From positions 1-64,000 of the forward strand of contig CAWGYT010000001.1 in the NCBI GenBank assembly GCA_963826795.1: a stretch of DNA of 64,000 nucleotides. Direction: 5' to 3'. The position numbers and the translations under genes are program-made. Each line of letters begins with the position of its first letter. Position 1 is the stretch's first letter. This document shows positions 55,325-64,000 of the stretch, piece after piece. Under the pieces are notes generated by a model. It was not told the DNA's origin, searched no databases, and worked only from the letters and a program-made list of their open reading frames with translations. The stretch is from CAWGYT01 sp963826795. Its GTDB lineage: Bacteria > Planctomycetota > Planctomycetia > Pirellulales > Pirellulaceae.

Positions 55325-56077
55325 ATGAGTGTCGTCGAATACACGGACTTGGGCTTCTGGACTTCGATCGCGCAGATCTTTCTCGTCAACTTGGCACTCT
55401 CCGGTGACAACGCCGTCGTGATTGCCATGGCGGCGCGCCGTGTGCCCGAGGACTATCGCAACCGAGCGATTCTTTGGGGCGGAGTTGCCGCGATTCTGCT
55501 GAGGGTTGTGTTTACGTTTTCGGTGGCTTATCTCATGCAAGTCCCGGGCCTCATGCCGGTGGGGGGACTCGTACTGTTTTACGTGGCCTGCAAGCTACTG
55601 GGCGAGGAAGATCCCCAGGAAGAGATGTCGCCGGGCGAAGCAACTCACAGCGTGCTTAAGGCCGTTGGCATGATCTTCGTCGCGGATCTCACGATGAGCC
55701 TCGACAATGTGCTGGCCGTTGCCGGGGCAAGCGGCGGCCATTGGGTCCACATGATGATCGGGATGTTCACTTCCATCGCGTTTATCGTCCTTTGCAGTCG
55801 CTACATCGCCGCCATGATGAACCGCTTCCACTGGCTGGTCTACGCGGGCGCAGCGATCCTCGCTTTTACGGCCTCCGAAATGATCTTGTCGAGTGGCGGG
55901 TCGATCACTCATTTCGCCGAGTCCCATCAACTTCGCGTTCTTGTGGGGATATCGGCCGTCGGAATCTGCCTCGCGACGGGCCTGAGATCACGGCAGCCTG
56001 CCGCAGGCGATCTTCCGACCAGAGCGGACGACGAGAACTCGCCCTGTCTTTCGGCGTTCGAGACCGAGCAGGGCTGA
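55325..56077 (+). CDS. TerC family integral membrane protein
   Basis: A 250-residue protein of about seven helices. The TerC family motifs are visible: LVNLALSGDNAVVIA in helix 1 and DLTMSLDNVLAVAG in the fifth helix region, each with the conserved Asp-Asn (GDN, LDN) pair that binds the cation. TerC/Alx proteins export Mn2+ or relate to tellurite resistance. The C-terminal tail is acidic and extends beyond the usual end. ATG 55325 follows a mobile-element scrap yard, so this gene may be where the older chromosomal context resumes. Confidence 0.92.
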   Translation: MSVVEYTDLGFWTSIAQIFLVNLALSGDNAVVIAMAARRVPEDYRNRAILWGGVAAILLRVVFTFSVAYLMQVPGLMPVGGLVLFYVACKLLGEEDPQEEMSPGEATHSVLKAVGMIFVADLTMSLDNVLAVAGASGGHWVHMMIGMFTSIAFIVLCSRYIAAMMNRFHWLVYAGAAILAFTASEMILSSGGSITHFAESHQLRVLVGISAVGICLATGLRSRQPAAGDLPTRADDENSPCLSAFETEQG

Positions 56078-56276
56078 CGCGGGGTGGTGACCGGACCAGC
56101 TTGTCGACGGGACACTTCAGCTAACCCGCAATCGCTTGGGCGAGGCCGAATCGAGGACGGGTGGAACGCGCAAGACGCAACTACTCAATGCCAACTTGGC
56201 CATCCGATCGAGCGCCGGTCTGCGGGCGCCGGTGGCATTGTGCTGAGCTCTCGGCTATCCTGCTTCTCAGCAGAAT

Positions 56277-56298
56277 AGAAGACCTGTCCCCTTTTTAC
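56277..56298. repeat. Remnant of the palindromic repeat
   Basis: AGAAGACCTGTCCCCTTTTTAC, one outer arm of the 83-bp palindrome, lies immediately upstream of the next gene's ribosome-binding site (GGAG) and could be part of its leader. The rest of the 232-base gap after the TerC gene holds nothing recognised. Confidence 0.7.
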
Positions 56299-56309
56299 GG
56301 AGTGGGATC

Positions 56310-57458
56310 ATGGCGAGATATCGTGTGGCGGTGATCGGGCAGACAGGGCGGGGAGATTATGGCCATGGGTTGGACGTCGTTTGGAAGTCGCTCGACTCGT
56401 GTCAGATCGTGGCGGTGGCCGATGCGGACCCGAAGGGACTCGACAACACGCTGCGCCGCCTGGGGGTCGAACGCGGTTTCGCCGACTATCGGCAGATGCT
56501 CGACAGCGTCCAACCCGATCTGGTCGCCGTCGCGCCGCGGTGGATCGATCAGCATCGCGATATGGTTGTTGCCGCGGCCGAGCGCGGTGCTCATGTTTTC
56601 ATGGAAAAGCCGTTCTGCCGAACGCTGGCCGAGGCCGACGAAATCATCGCCGCGTGCGAAAAGCACAAGGTGAAACTGGCCATCGCGTTTCAGACGCGCT
56701 ACAGCCCAAAATTGCGTGTGATCCGCAAGCTGATCGAGGACGGCGCGATCGGCAGGTTGCTCGAACTGCGGGGACGCGGAAAAGAGGATCAGCGTGGCGG
56801 CGGCGAGGATCTTTGGGTGCTCGGCACCCACATTCTGAACTTGATGTGCCACTTCGGCGGAGATCCTCAGTGGTGCTACGCGCGCGTGCTCGCGGAGGGA
56901 CACGCGATCGACCAGCGCGATATCACGGCCGGTAGCGAGGGCATCGGACCGCTCGCAGGCGACAATCTCGCGGCCATGTACGGACTTGCCGATGGAGTCA
57001 CGGGCTACTTCGCGTCCCAAAGACAGGCGGCGGCAGGAGCGGCCAACCGGTTCGGGCTGCGACTTCTGGGAACCCATGGCCAGATCGTAATGGGAACCGG
57101 CTATCTTCCAAGTGCCTACCTGCTGCAAGACCCGCTCTGGTCGCCCGGACAAAGCGGCAAGAGTTGGATTCCCGTTAGCTCCGCGGGCGTTGGAGAGCCC
57201 GAGCCGCTCGCGGACGGCGGGCTGGCAAGCGGCAACCTCCTCGCCTGTCAGGATCTACTCGACGCAATCGAAAACGATCGGCACCCAGAAGCCAACATGT
57301 ACGAGGCGCGGATGACCGTTGAAGCGATCGCGTCCGTTTTCGAGTCCCATCGACAGGGAAAGCCCGTCTCAATCCCGCTCGCGACGCGAGACAACCCGCT
57401 CACGCTGCTCAAGAAGGCCGATCGAGACTCGGAAGCTGACGCGCGCGACCGGGAATAG
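56310..57458 (+). CDS. Gfo/Idh/MocA family oxidoreductase
   Basis: A 382-residue cytosolic oxidoreductase without a leader. Dinucleotide motif VAVIGQTGRG, then FMEKPFCRTL with the EKP motif, then the family's Asp/His region replaced by EDLWVLGTHILNLM with the His. It binds NAD(P) and acts on an unknown polyol or sugar. The start is ATG 56310 with GGAG close upstream. Fourth Gfo/Idh member in the window. The C-terminal residues are acidic and specific to this copy. Confidence 0.9.
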   Translation: MARYRVAVIGQTGRGDYGHGLDVVWKSLDSCQIVAVADADPKGLDNTLRRLGVERGFADYRQMLDSVQPDLVAVAPRWIDQHRDMVVAAAERGAHVFMEKPFCRTLAEADEIIAACEKHKVKLAIAFQTRYSPKLRVIRKLIEDGAIGRLLELRGRGKEDQRGGGEDLWVLGTHILNLMCHFGGDPQWCYARVLAEGHAIDQRDITAGSEGIGPLAGDNLAAMYGLADGVTGYFASQRQAAAGAANRFGLRLLGTHGQIVMGTGYLPSAYLLQDPLWSPGQSGKSWIPVSSAGVGEPEPLADGGLASGNLLACQDLLDAIENDRHPEANMYEARMTVEAIASVFESHRQGKPVSIPLATRDNPLTLLKKADRDSEADARDRE

Positions 57459-57471
57459 ATTCCTCACACGC

Positions 57472-57895
57472 GTGAGGGTTGAGTGCCTGGAAACGGGGAC
57501 GGGCCCCCTCATCCGGCCTTCGGCCACCTTCTCCCGCGTTGGGGAGAAGGGACAGGATCGTGTCACCTCGCCCCAGGATCGTGTCACCTCTCCCCTGGAT
57601 CGTGTCACCTCTCCCCCAGGATCGTGTCACCTCTCCCGACGCCGGGAGAGGTCGCTCGGGTCCCGCGGGCGGGAGCCGGGCGGGTGAGGGCTGAGTGTCC
57701 GGCAACGCGGCCGGGCCCCCTCATCCGGCCTTCGGCCACCTTCTCCCGCGTTGGGGAGAAGGGACAGGATCGTGTCATCTCTCCCCAGGATCGTGTCATC
57801 TCTCCCCAGGATCGTGTTACCTCTCGCCAGGATCGTGTTACCTCTCGCCAGGATCGTGTCACCTCTCCCCAGGATCGTGTCGCGTCTCCCGAGAG
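57472..57895. repeat. About 212-bp direct duplication containing 21-bp minisatellite arrays
   Basis: Two blocks, 57472-57683 and 57684-57895, share a start GTGAGGG(T/C)TGAGTG, a 65-base GC-rich hairpin core (GGGCCCCCTCATCCGGCC...GGGGAGAAGGGACAGGAT, at 57501 and 57713) and arrays of CAGGATCGTGTCACCTCTCCC (about 4 copies in the first, about 6 in the second). The 21-base unit is a whole number of codons, so several frames stay open by chance. The core resembles the dispersed CATCCGGCCTTCGGCC repeats of many GC-rich bacteria. It lies between convergent genes. Confidence 0.9.
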
Positions 57896-57934
57896 AAAGC
57901 AAGTAGCTCCCCCGCCGAACGATGCCGCGGCGAT

Positions 57935-58981
57935 TCATGGCACGTCTTGCGGCGCGGCATCGCTGGGCAGTTGTGAAAAGCGGACCTTCGACAGGTAGAT
58001 GCTGGTCTTGCCTTCGTGGCTTGAGTAGTAGCTGACCCACAGCAGACCGTCATGCCAGACCAAACCGGGGTAACTCGTGTCGCCCCCCGAGGGCAAACGC
58101 ACCAGAGGCGTCATCTTGCCATCCTCAAGATCCAGCTGGATCAGCTCGGTACGAGCCTGCCCGTCCGACAGTCGGCCCGCTCCGATCCACTCACCCGTGG
58201 GCAGTTGCAAGAAGTTCGGACCACCCAGACGCGCTCCAAGATCGCGCCAACTCCACGCCGTGTAGGGCGGCTTCGAGGATCCCAACAGGGCCGAGTTTCC
58301 CTCTTGGCCGTCGCGCCGGTGGAGGCAGAAGCACGTCCCATCATCGCGGAACCGCAGACGAGCCTCGGTCGGCCAGCCACCTTCGCCCAACATTTGCTGC
58401 GTGACGACTTCATAGTGCAGGCCGTCGTTACTCTTGAGCAGTGCACTGTGCGCGCGATCATCGTTCGTGCCGTAGGAGACACCATACGCGACGCCGTCGT
58501 GCCACGTGACTCGCCACAGCCAGCGACCGAGTGGAATCACAATCCTGGGCGCCGTAAACGTACGACCATCGTCCGAGAAACTCACGGCGGTTCCAGTGAG
58601 GCGTTCGCCTTCCCGAACCTGCTGGGCGCCCCCCAACACCATCAAACGTCCCCCGGGAGTCACGGACAAGGCCGCGTCACGAAGATCAAATTCGGCCAGC
58701 GACAACAACCCCGCCGAACTCCATTGCTCGCCGTCATCGGAAACAAGAATTCGCAGCCTCCCGAGATCCCCGGCGTGTCCCTTCCCCTCTCGGAAAGCGC
58801 AATAGAACTTGTTGTGCCAGCGAACGAGGTCCGTGAATGCATTGTGGGGCGCCTCGTCCCAGATGCGTTTGGTCTCGATCACTTCGGGCACGAGGGTCGT
58901 TGCAGCCAAGGCGGCCGTCGACAGCAGAAACCCCATGATGATGGCGGCGGTAGTCGCCAAGCAAGCGTGACGGCTGTTCAT
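57935..58981 (-). CDS. Sialidase/BNR-repeat-like exported protein
   Basis: A 348-residue secreted protein with a signal peptide (about 1-26, cleavage after AALA). The body is beta-propeller-like, with Asp-box sequences SDDGEQW and SFSDDGRTF (S-x-D-x-G-x-T/W-F) and FREGKGHAGDLGRLRI near the start as in exo-alpha-sialidase-type families. The catalytic Arg triad cannot be assigned from sequence alone, so sialidase activity is not certain; many planctomycete relatives are of unknown function. ATG 58981 with AAAGGGAG upstream is preferred to the frame reaching 59044. Confidence 0.8.
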   Translation of the reverse strand: MNSRHACLATTAAIIMGFLLSTAALAATTLVPEVIETKRIWDEAPHNAFTDLVRWHNKFYCAFREGKGHAGDLGRLRILVSDDGEQWSSAGLLSLAEFDLRDAALSVTPGGRLMVLGGAQQVREGERLTGTAVSFSDDGRTFTAPRIVIPLGRWLWRVTWHDGVAYGVSYGTNDDRAHSALLKSNDGLHYEVVTQQMLGEGGWPTEARLRFRDDGTCFCLHRRDGQEGNSALLGSSKPPYTAWSWRDLGARLGGPNFLQLPTGEWIGAGRLSDGQARTELIQLDLEDGKMTPLVRLPSGGDTSYPGLVWHDGLLWVSYYSSHEGKTSIYLSKVRFSQLPSDAAPQDVP

Positions 58982-59043
58982 TTTCGCTCCCTTTCGGCTT
59001 TCAAGCCGCACTCGGCGGAGAGGGAACCTGAGGCGGTGACGCA

Positions 59044-60797
59044 TCAGCGCCGCTGACGGATGAAAATCAGCGTGCCGCCCAGGGCCAGCGTCAGCAGTAC
59101 CAGGCTGGCTGGTTCGGGCACGGCCTGGACCGCGTTGCGAGGCCCCAATTCGTAGGCACCTTCAGTAAACGCGGCAACGAGGTCCGCCGTGTCGAATTCC
59201 AGATCGTAATTCCAATCCCCCGTTGCCCAGCCCGAGTTGCCGACGACGCCATCTTCGTACTCACCGGCCGTAAACACAGCGACCAGATCGCTACTGCTGA
59301 ACTCCCCATCCAGGTCGGCATCGCCAGTAAAGGTGTCCAGAGTTACATTCACCATGTAAGTGTAATCACCTTCGTCAACGACTCCTGACTGATCGAGATC
59401 GTATTGCAAATCGGCGGACATCTCGCGGACCGCGCCGCCCAGCAGATCGATGTCCAGGGCGTTGACCAGACCGTCTCCATTGAAGTCACCTTCCAGGCCA
59501 CCGCTGATGAACTGAATGGTGCCCTGCAAGGTCGCCCCCGAGGTCAGGCGGTATTCGAACTGCAGATCCTCGGCGCCTCCCGGAGTGAAGATGCCACCGA
59601 TCGGAAACGAAGCGCCGTTGGCGACAACCGTCGAGTCCGAAAAGTTGGTTTCGCTGAGCAGACTGCTGGACTGGCTTGGGGCAAGGCCCGGGGCCCAACC
59701 CGGCGTTCCGATGCCTGTCAACCCGGCGACCGAGAGGCCGCCAGACGGAGAACGAATGATGTAGCCGTCGATATCCAGGTCTTGACCGCCAGCCGCGGGA
59801 TTCTCGATCGTCGCAAGACCACTTTGCGGGTCGACTCTCAAATTCAGCGTATTTCGGTACTCCAGCTCGACCACTTGGCCCAACTCACCGCCTTCTCCGT
59901 AGTTCAGCGACAGCAGTTCTCCCACGCCGACTTCCGGCAGATTGACGTTCGGAATCACGCCACCGCGCACGGGGGTGTCGAACAGCGTCCAAGTCGTCCC
60001 CACGTCAGGCGTGTAGCCATCGGTGAAGTTGACGTTCAAGGTGCCATTGCCGCCGGGAAAGTTGACATTGCCCAAGACATTGATGGTCGAGAATTGGTTC
60101 GAGTCAATGTTGGCGATCATCGTGGCATCGGTACCCAGATAGAATGTGGCCCCGACTTCAATATCCGCGTTGCCGCCACTGACAATGAGTGTGGCGCCGG
60201 GCGCCCACCAGGTATCCAGGTTCGCGCCGACTCGAACCACCGCCGAACCGTCGATTGACAGGGTACCCGTCGCACTGGCACCACCCTGACTGCCGTAGCC
60301 CACGTCCACGCCACCTCCCACCAGAAGCTCACCCGAGACAGACAGCAATGCCGTCGTGTTCGCGCCCTCGGCGATCTCGCGCCGATGCTGAGGAAGTACC
60401 CCGTTCCGTTACCGAAAGGAACCATGTCCAACCCTTCCGCTTCCGGATCCACTTTCAGCCAAGCCTCCATGCCGACTCGGAATCCCGGGTAAAAGTTTTG
60501 CCAAGCGGTGGCATCGGTAAACAGGTAATTGTCCGGCTCGCCATCAAAAGCGACGGACAGCGTGCTGGGGATTCCCGGCGGTGTATCGTCACTGTAAGTC
60601 ACCGTGCCAAAGCTGGTCATTTCCAGGAAACCTTCGATGCTCTCAGTCGTCGACGACACGACACCTCCGGCGACGGCACCGGCATCGTCTTCACCAAAGT
60701 GATACAAGGCGAGCTCGGTCAATTGGGCGTAACTCGAGCTCGTCATGAGCCCGACTCCAACCAGGCCCCAGATGCACAGTCTCATTGCCAAACACAT
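59044..60797 (-). pseudogene. PEP-CTERM protein with dockerin-like repeats, one frameshift
   Basis: The N-terminal frame begins at ATG 60797 (GAGAGGAG upstream), with a signal peptide (about 1-26) and YHFGEDDAGAVAGG, then a concanavalin-like region WLKVDPEAEG. At about 60350-60400 the reading shifts; the C-terminal frame starts NTTALLSVSGELLVGG and runs through autotransporter-like beta repeats. Near the end there are EF-hand-like dockerin segments: GDFNGDGLVNALDID, YDLDQSGVVDEGDY and DLDGEFSSSDLVAVF. The tail is PEP-CTERM: VPEPASL, a helix and IRQRR. One indel restores about 580 residues. It is a predicted exosortase substrate; its stop abuts the sialidase region. Confidence 0.78.
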
Positions 60798-61195
60798 CTT
60801 GTCAGCTCCTCTCAGCAGAAGTGAATCAGTTCGCCTCGTCGAACGGGCGTTCATTATGTCATTCCCGGCGACCCAGGTCACTGCCCCCTGACGGCCGCAG
60901 GCTCCGATCCGCCTCGAACTCACGCCTTCCCCGTCAAGGTAACTCAGTTATCGCGGGAAAAAGAGAGACAGCTGGCCTTTCAGTGACGGTGTTTGGACGA
61001 TCTGCAAATGATTTATACCCCCACCTGTCTGGGCACGGAACGGTTGAAAGTCGGCTGGAGCTTGTCCCAAGCCACCGTGCGAGAGTGGCGGCTGAAATCC
61101 GGCCTGCCGCAGGCCGCCGCAGCCTCATTTCACGAGCCGGAAGCCTTTGTCATCGAGCAGGCCGTGGCACGCCAGGTCGCACGCGGCAATCGTGC
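60798..61195. other. Intergenic region without supported gene
   Basis: About 400 bases between two minus-strand genes. A plus-strand 73-codon frame at 60993-61214 has no family and overlaps the glycosyltransferase end. A promoter for the dockerin/PEP-CTERM gene should lie here but none is evident. Confidence 0.4.
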
Positions 61196-62269
61196 TCACT
61201 GCCGTTGCGTGTGAAACTGCCGCGCCAGCCGGGCGCCGTCCGCTAACAGCTCGTCCAGCTTCGCCTTGATCGCTCGATTGTCGCCCGCCTGATAGGTGTT
61301 CAGCCGCTCTCGATACTCCGGCAGCCGATAAAGAAAATCGCCCACGGACTCTGGAGTCACGTCCGATGCACTCTTCCCGTAGCCGAGCTGGCTCAACTGA
61401 AACGCATTCAATTGCTGTTCGAACTGGCCTTGCATGGGAAGGGCCAGATAAGGTTTCTTCAGGCACAAGGCCTCGCTGATGAGCGTAAAGCCTGCGGTCG
61501 CAATGACTGCTTTGGCGCTCGCCAGGTCGCGCAAGAAGCCGACCTTGCTAAACGGCTTGAAACTCAGCACGCCGTCCCGATCACTCCGCTCGTAGCCATA
61601 AACCAGCATCGTTTCGCGATGAAAGCCGCGAAGCTCACTCAATAAGGATTCGAAGCCACTGGTGACGTAGACCAAAATGTGGTCATCTTGGGATGGTGTC
61701 AGTTGCAGGACTTCCCGACGCAAAATCGGAGGAAACACGAACGTCCGATCGTTTCGCGTTTCACCGGAACAGAAGGCGGTCACGAGTGACACATCAGGTC
61801 GAGGCACCATGGCCCGGATCACATTCTTCGTCAGGCGTCGATCGAGCGCCCATTCGCGGGGACAGTCGTACTTGAGGTACCGCATCCGGTGTTGATTATC
61901 CAGCGTGATGAGCGGCACTTCGTAGTGGTGCGCAAGGTAAGCCGTCATCGGCTCGAAATCCGTGATCACGCAATCGGGTTGAAACTCCTTGAAGAGCTGC
62001 CGTAACTGCTGCAACGTGCGGTGTCCTGCAGGCAACCGTTTGAGGTTTTCGGTAAGCGTCTTCGCGACCGACACCTTATTGTCTTCACTGGCAATGCACA
62101 GACCTTCGATCTCGAGGATCCTGAAGTCGTCCTTCAGATTGCGAAATCCGCGGTCATAGCTGGCCAGCCAAAGATCGTGCCGCTGAGCACACAGATGTGC
62201 GGCCATCTCCCGTGCCCGCGAGGAATGCCCCGAACCCTCGCCCGCCACGCCATAGATGATCCTGGCCAT
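61196..62269 (-). CDS. Glycosyltransferase of the MJ1255/VC2487 family
   Basis: A 357-residue GT-B fold protein. It starts ARIIYGVAGEGSGHSSRA with the GEGSGHSSR nucleotide-binding loop, has a TDFEP motif near 103-107 and ends the donor site with ATAGFTLISEALCLKKPYLALP, the GT28/MurG-like GGxTx-SEAL region (AGFTLISEAL). The family is conserved but the sugar and acceptor are not known. Start ATG 62269. It lies alone between the PEP-CTERM and TPR genes on the same strand, about 114 bases after the TPR gene. Confidence 0.85.
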   Translation of the reverse strand: MARIIYGVAGEGSGHSSRAREMAAHLCAQRHDLWLASYDRGFRNLKDDFRILEIEGLCIASEDNKVSVAKTLTENLKRLPAGHRTLQQLRQLFKEFQPDCVITDFEPMTAYLAHHYEVPLITLDNQHRMRYLKYDCPREWALDRRLTKNVIRAMVPRPDVSLVTAFCSGETRNDRTFVFPPILRREVLQLTPSQDDHILVYVTSGFESLLSELRGFHRETMLVYGYERSDRDGVLSFKPFSKVGFLRDLASAKAVIATAGFTLISEALCLKKPYLALPMQGQFEQQLNAFQLSQLGYGKSASDVTPESVGDFLYRLPEYRERLNTYQAGDNRAIKAKLDELLADGARLARQFHTQRQ

Positions 62270-62383
62270 TGCAAACTCCGACGCGTCGAATCGATCCTGG
62301 GAAACTCTCTGACCCCGCGATGCCTCCGCGGTGATTCCGATGGCCGACGGGCGGTGGCGGGCACTTGGATCGCCGCAAGCGTC

Positions 62384-64000
62384 CTAACGGGTACCCGTGA
62401 CCGCGAACAAGTGAAACCGCGTTCGATCGTTGTCAAACTTTGCCAAGTCGCTGCGCAGCACGATCTTCGTTAGCGACCGAGCGCCGGGCAGGGAAGTCCC
62501 CATCTCGAACAGAGCGGTCGTATTGGCATCATCGAAACGCTCGCCATCGAGTCGATCCATCCCGTCCCAACACGGTGTGCAAGTCATCTCCGGGTCGAAC
62601 GCGACGTTGCTATGGAACCAATCGTAGCCCGAGAGGAATTTACGCTCGATCGAACCGTCGTCGTAACGGAGCTCGATGGGAATCGTACAGTCACCGTTTC
62701 CGCACGAGACGAGAAATCGCAACCCGGAGAGCGCACCATGGCCCACCGCGATTTCCAAGGGTGTGACATCTTGTTGCGACAATTGAATCGCGTTTGCCGA
62801 GCTGTAATCGCCAAGCTGGTGGATGCCAACCTGCCCGTCAAGTGGCAACCCTCTCACGTTGGAGTTATCCGATCGTTGTCCATCGAATCCCGCCACGACG
62901 AGGTTTCCGCGAGCGTCATCATCGAAGAAGTCGTTCGCGGCGTCACCCGGGTTCGCGATCACGTCGCGATTGAAGTAGGTCGAGAGGTCGATCCTAACCA
63001 ACTCGGGGGCCTGTCCGTCCAGCGTGAAGCTGCGTTCCTCCGAGTACGCCGAGGCCAACCCCTCCGAACCGACATATCGGACTCGCCACGCGTAAGATTT
63101 CCCGGCGGGCAACCAACCTGCGGGGAGCGGCAACTCGCGAAGATGTTCGGTACTGACGACGCTCAAGACGGGCGACTCGTCAAACGAACCCTCTGCCGCA
63201 CGAATTTGCCACTGAGTCATCCGATGTTGGACGGCGTCCAAGCGATGCCGAAATGCGCCCGCCTTCAAAGCGATCGCCGACCGATTCGGAATCATGCCGA
63301 TCGGCGACTCCAACACGGGAGTTTCAGGAGGAATTGGTTCTAGCGCCTGCGCCATTTCAGGTCTATCCGTGGAACGGTAGACGACCGCCAAGGCTTCCCT
63401 GACCGACGCCGTGACTCCGTCCCGCGGACCCTTTCGCGCGAGAAAGAACTCGTAGCATTGTTTCAAGAGCGGTTCGGCCTGAGCGTATTCGCCGACGGAG
63501 AGCAGACTATAGGCCAACATGTAGCGACACTCCTGAAAGTACTCGGTTCGCTCGTTGCGGAAGCGACTTGGCGTGTCGTGGAACTCTTGCAGATAGGGAA
63601 TCGCCTCAGCGAACCGCCCCAACTCGAAGTACAATCGACCGAGGTCGATCACGGCATTGAGCGTATCGGGGTGCGTGTCATCCAGCACTTCGCGGCGAGT
63701 CGCCAGGGTTTCCTGGAGCAGCGGAAGGGCTTCTTCGGGACGTCCGAGATTAATCAGTGTGATGGCAAGATTGTTCAGCGCCAGCAAATAATGCGGATGG
63801 TCAGACCCCAGCAGCCGCCTCTTATCGGCAACCAGATCCGCATACAGCGGCTCGACCTCCGCGAAGCGTCCCTCGCGAAAGAACACCGACGCATAGTAGG
63901 ACCTGGTGCTGAGTGTTCGACGGTCGTTTGGCCCATGCAGCTCTTGCGTCACATCGATCAACTCGCGCAAGATCGCGCGCGCCTCATCGTATCGCTCTTG
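62384..64000 (-). CDS. Kinesin-light-chain-type TPR protein, C-terminal part (cut by window edge)
   Basis: The frame runs off the right edge, where the sequence still reads QERYDEARAILRELIDV with no start. It has at least four 42-residue kinesin-light-chain TPRs: HPHYLLALNNLAITLINLGRPEEALPL is one, cut here to NLAITLINLGRPEEA, and the next has DTHPDTLNAVIDLGR. The C-terminal 250 residues are different: a beta-rich stretch with SYAWRVRYV as in fibronectin-type domains, then a region with single CxxC (CTPCWDG). In planctomycetes such repeats often follow a Ser/Thr kinase domain; that part, if present, is outside the window. The stop is at 62384. Confidence 0.75.
   Translation of the reverse strand, partial: QERYDEARAILRELIDVTQELHGPNDRRTLSTRSYYASVFFREGRFAEVEPLYADLVADKRRLLGSDHPHYLLALNNLAITLINLGRPEEALPLLQETLATRREVLDDTHPDTLNAVIDLGRLYFELGRFAEAIPYLQEFHDTPSRFRNERTEYFQECRYMLAYSLLSVGEYAQAEPLLKQCYEFFLARKGPRDGVTASVREALAVVYRSTDRPEMAQALEPIPPETPVLESPIGMIPNRSAIALKAGAFRHRLDAVQHRMTQWQIRAAEGSFDESPVLSVVSTEHLRELPLPAGWLPAGKSYAWRVRYVGSEGLASAYSEERSFTLDGQAPELVRIDLSTYFNRDVIANPGDAANDFFDDDARGNLVVAGFDGQRSDNSNVRGLPLDGQVGIHQLGDYSSANAIQLSQQDVTPLEIAVGHGALSGLRFLVSCGNGDCTIPIELRYDDGSIERKFLSGYDWFHSNVAFDPEMTCTPCWDGMDRLDGERFDDANTTALFEMGTSLPGARSLTKIVLRSDLAKFDNDRTRFHLFAVTGTR

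Noticed and set aside
57483..57998. Several open frames through the 21-bp repeats (for example repeated PQDRVIS)
   Set aside because: They arise because the repeat unit is a multiple of three without stops; no initiation signal or conserved product.
58052..59056. Plus-strand frame of 334 codons opposite the sialidase-like gene
   Set aside because: No signal peptide, no domain, Arg/Gln/Pro-rich; it is the shadow of the minus-strand gene.
61021..61214. Plus-strand 73-codon frame after the dockerin/PEP-CTERM gene
   Set aside because: Overlaps the glycosyltransferase 3' end and has no recognisable family or ribosome-binding site.

Overview
The window looks like a planctomycete chromosome segment, probably of the Pirellulales type. 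The evidence is gene content: DUF1501 and DUF1549/DUF1553 (PSCyt1) proteins, four Gfo/Idh/MocA oxidoreductases (two with Tat-type leaders), a neutral-ceramidase-like Tat protein, two PEP-CTERM proteins (one with dockerin-like repeats), an exosortase, a FeeM-like N-acyltransferase, an SHD1-domain protein, and fhcB of tetrahydromethanopterin C1 metabolism. I saw no rRNA, tRNA, CRISPR array or prophage.

Region 1 (1-22.4 kb, all minus strand) is one long exopolysaccharide/exosortase locus. In transcription order it encodes exosortase, Wzc-like tyrosine autokinase, a 1541-residue TPR protein, EpsI, a PEP-CTERM-system sugar transferase, a polyprenyl-phosphate GT2, a multi-membrane-span glycosyltransferase, an O-antigen-ligase-like protein, ABC export permease and ATPase (Wzm/Wzt type), a GT2, a Gfo/Idh-epimerase fusion, another GT2, an FkbM methyltransferase and a GT4 that runs off the left edge. 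Together they would build, export and attach a surface glycan and sort PEP-CTERM proteins.

Region 2 (23.3-30.9 kb) extends the theme: a FeeM-like acyltransferase, a FabF-type ketosynthase, a PilZ-like protein, an exosortase-associated polysaccharide deacetylase (frameshifted), an MFS transporter and a PEP-CTERM protein.

Region 3 (31-50 kb) is mostly independent metabolic genes: ceramidase-like protein, cardiolipin synthase, fhcB, PPK2, D-2-hydroxyacid dehydrogenase, Gfo/Idh, gamma-glutamyltransferase, the DUF1549/DUF1501 pair, a damaged VIT-family gene, a DUF362 protein, an aldo/keto reductase, a methyltransferase and a membrane protein.

Region 4 (50.4-64 kb) holds Gfo/Idh genes, a PilZ-PilZ-TM-SHD1 protein, a His-rich secreted protein, a scrap yard of mobile DNA (serine recombinase fragment, hsdM fragment split by a 132-bp MITE-like element), a TerC protein, a minisatellite-bearing duplication, a sialidase-like protein, a dockerin/PEP-CTERM protein, an MJ1255-type glycosyltransferase and a TPR protein that runs off the right edge.

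Two features cut across the window. About a dozen apparent frameshifts hit eight otherwise well-conserved genes, which suggests sequence errors at least as much as real decay. A family of palindromic repeats shares a CTAGTGC-type end; in two copies that end supplies the stop codon of the preceding gene.
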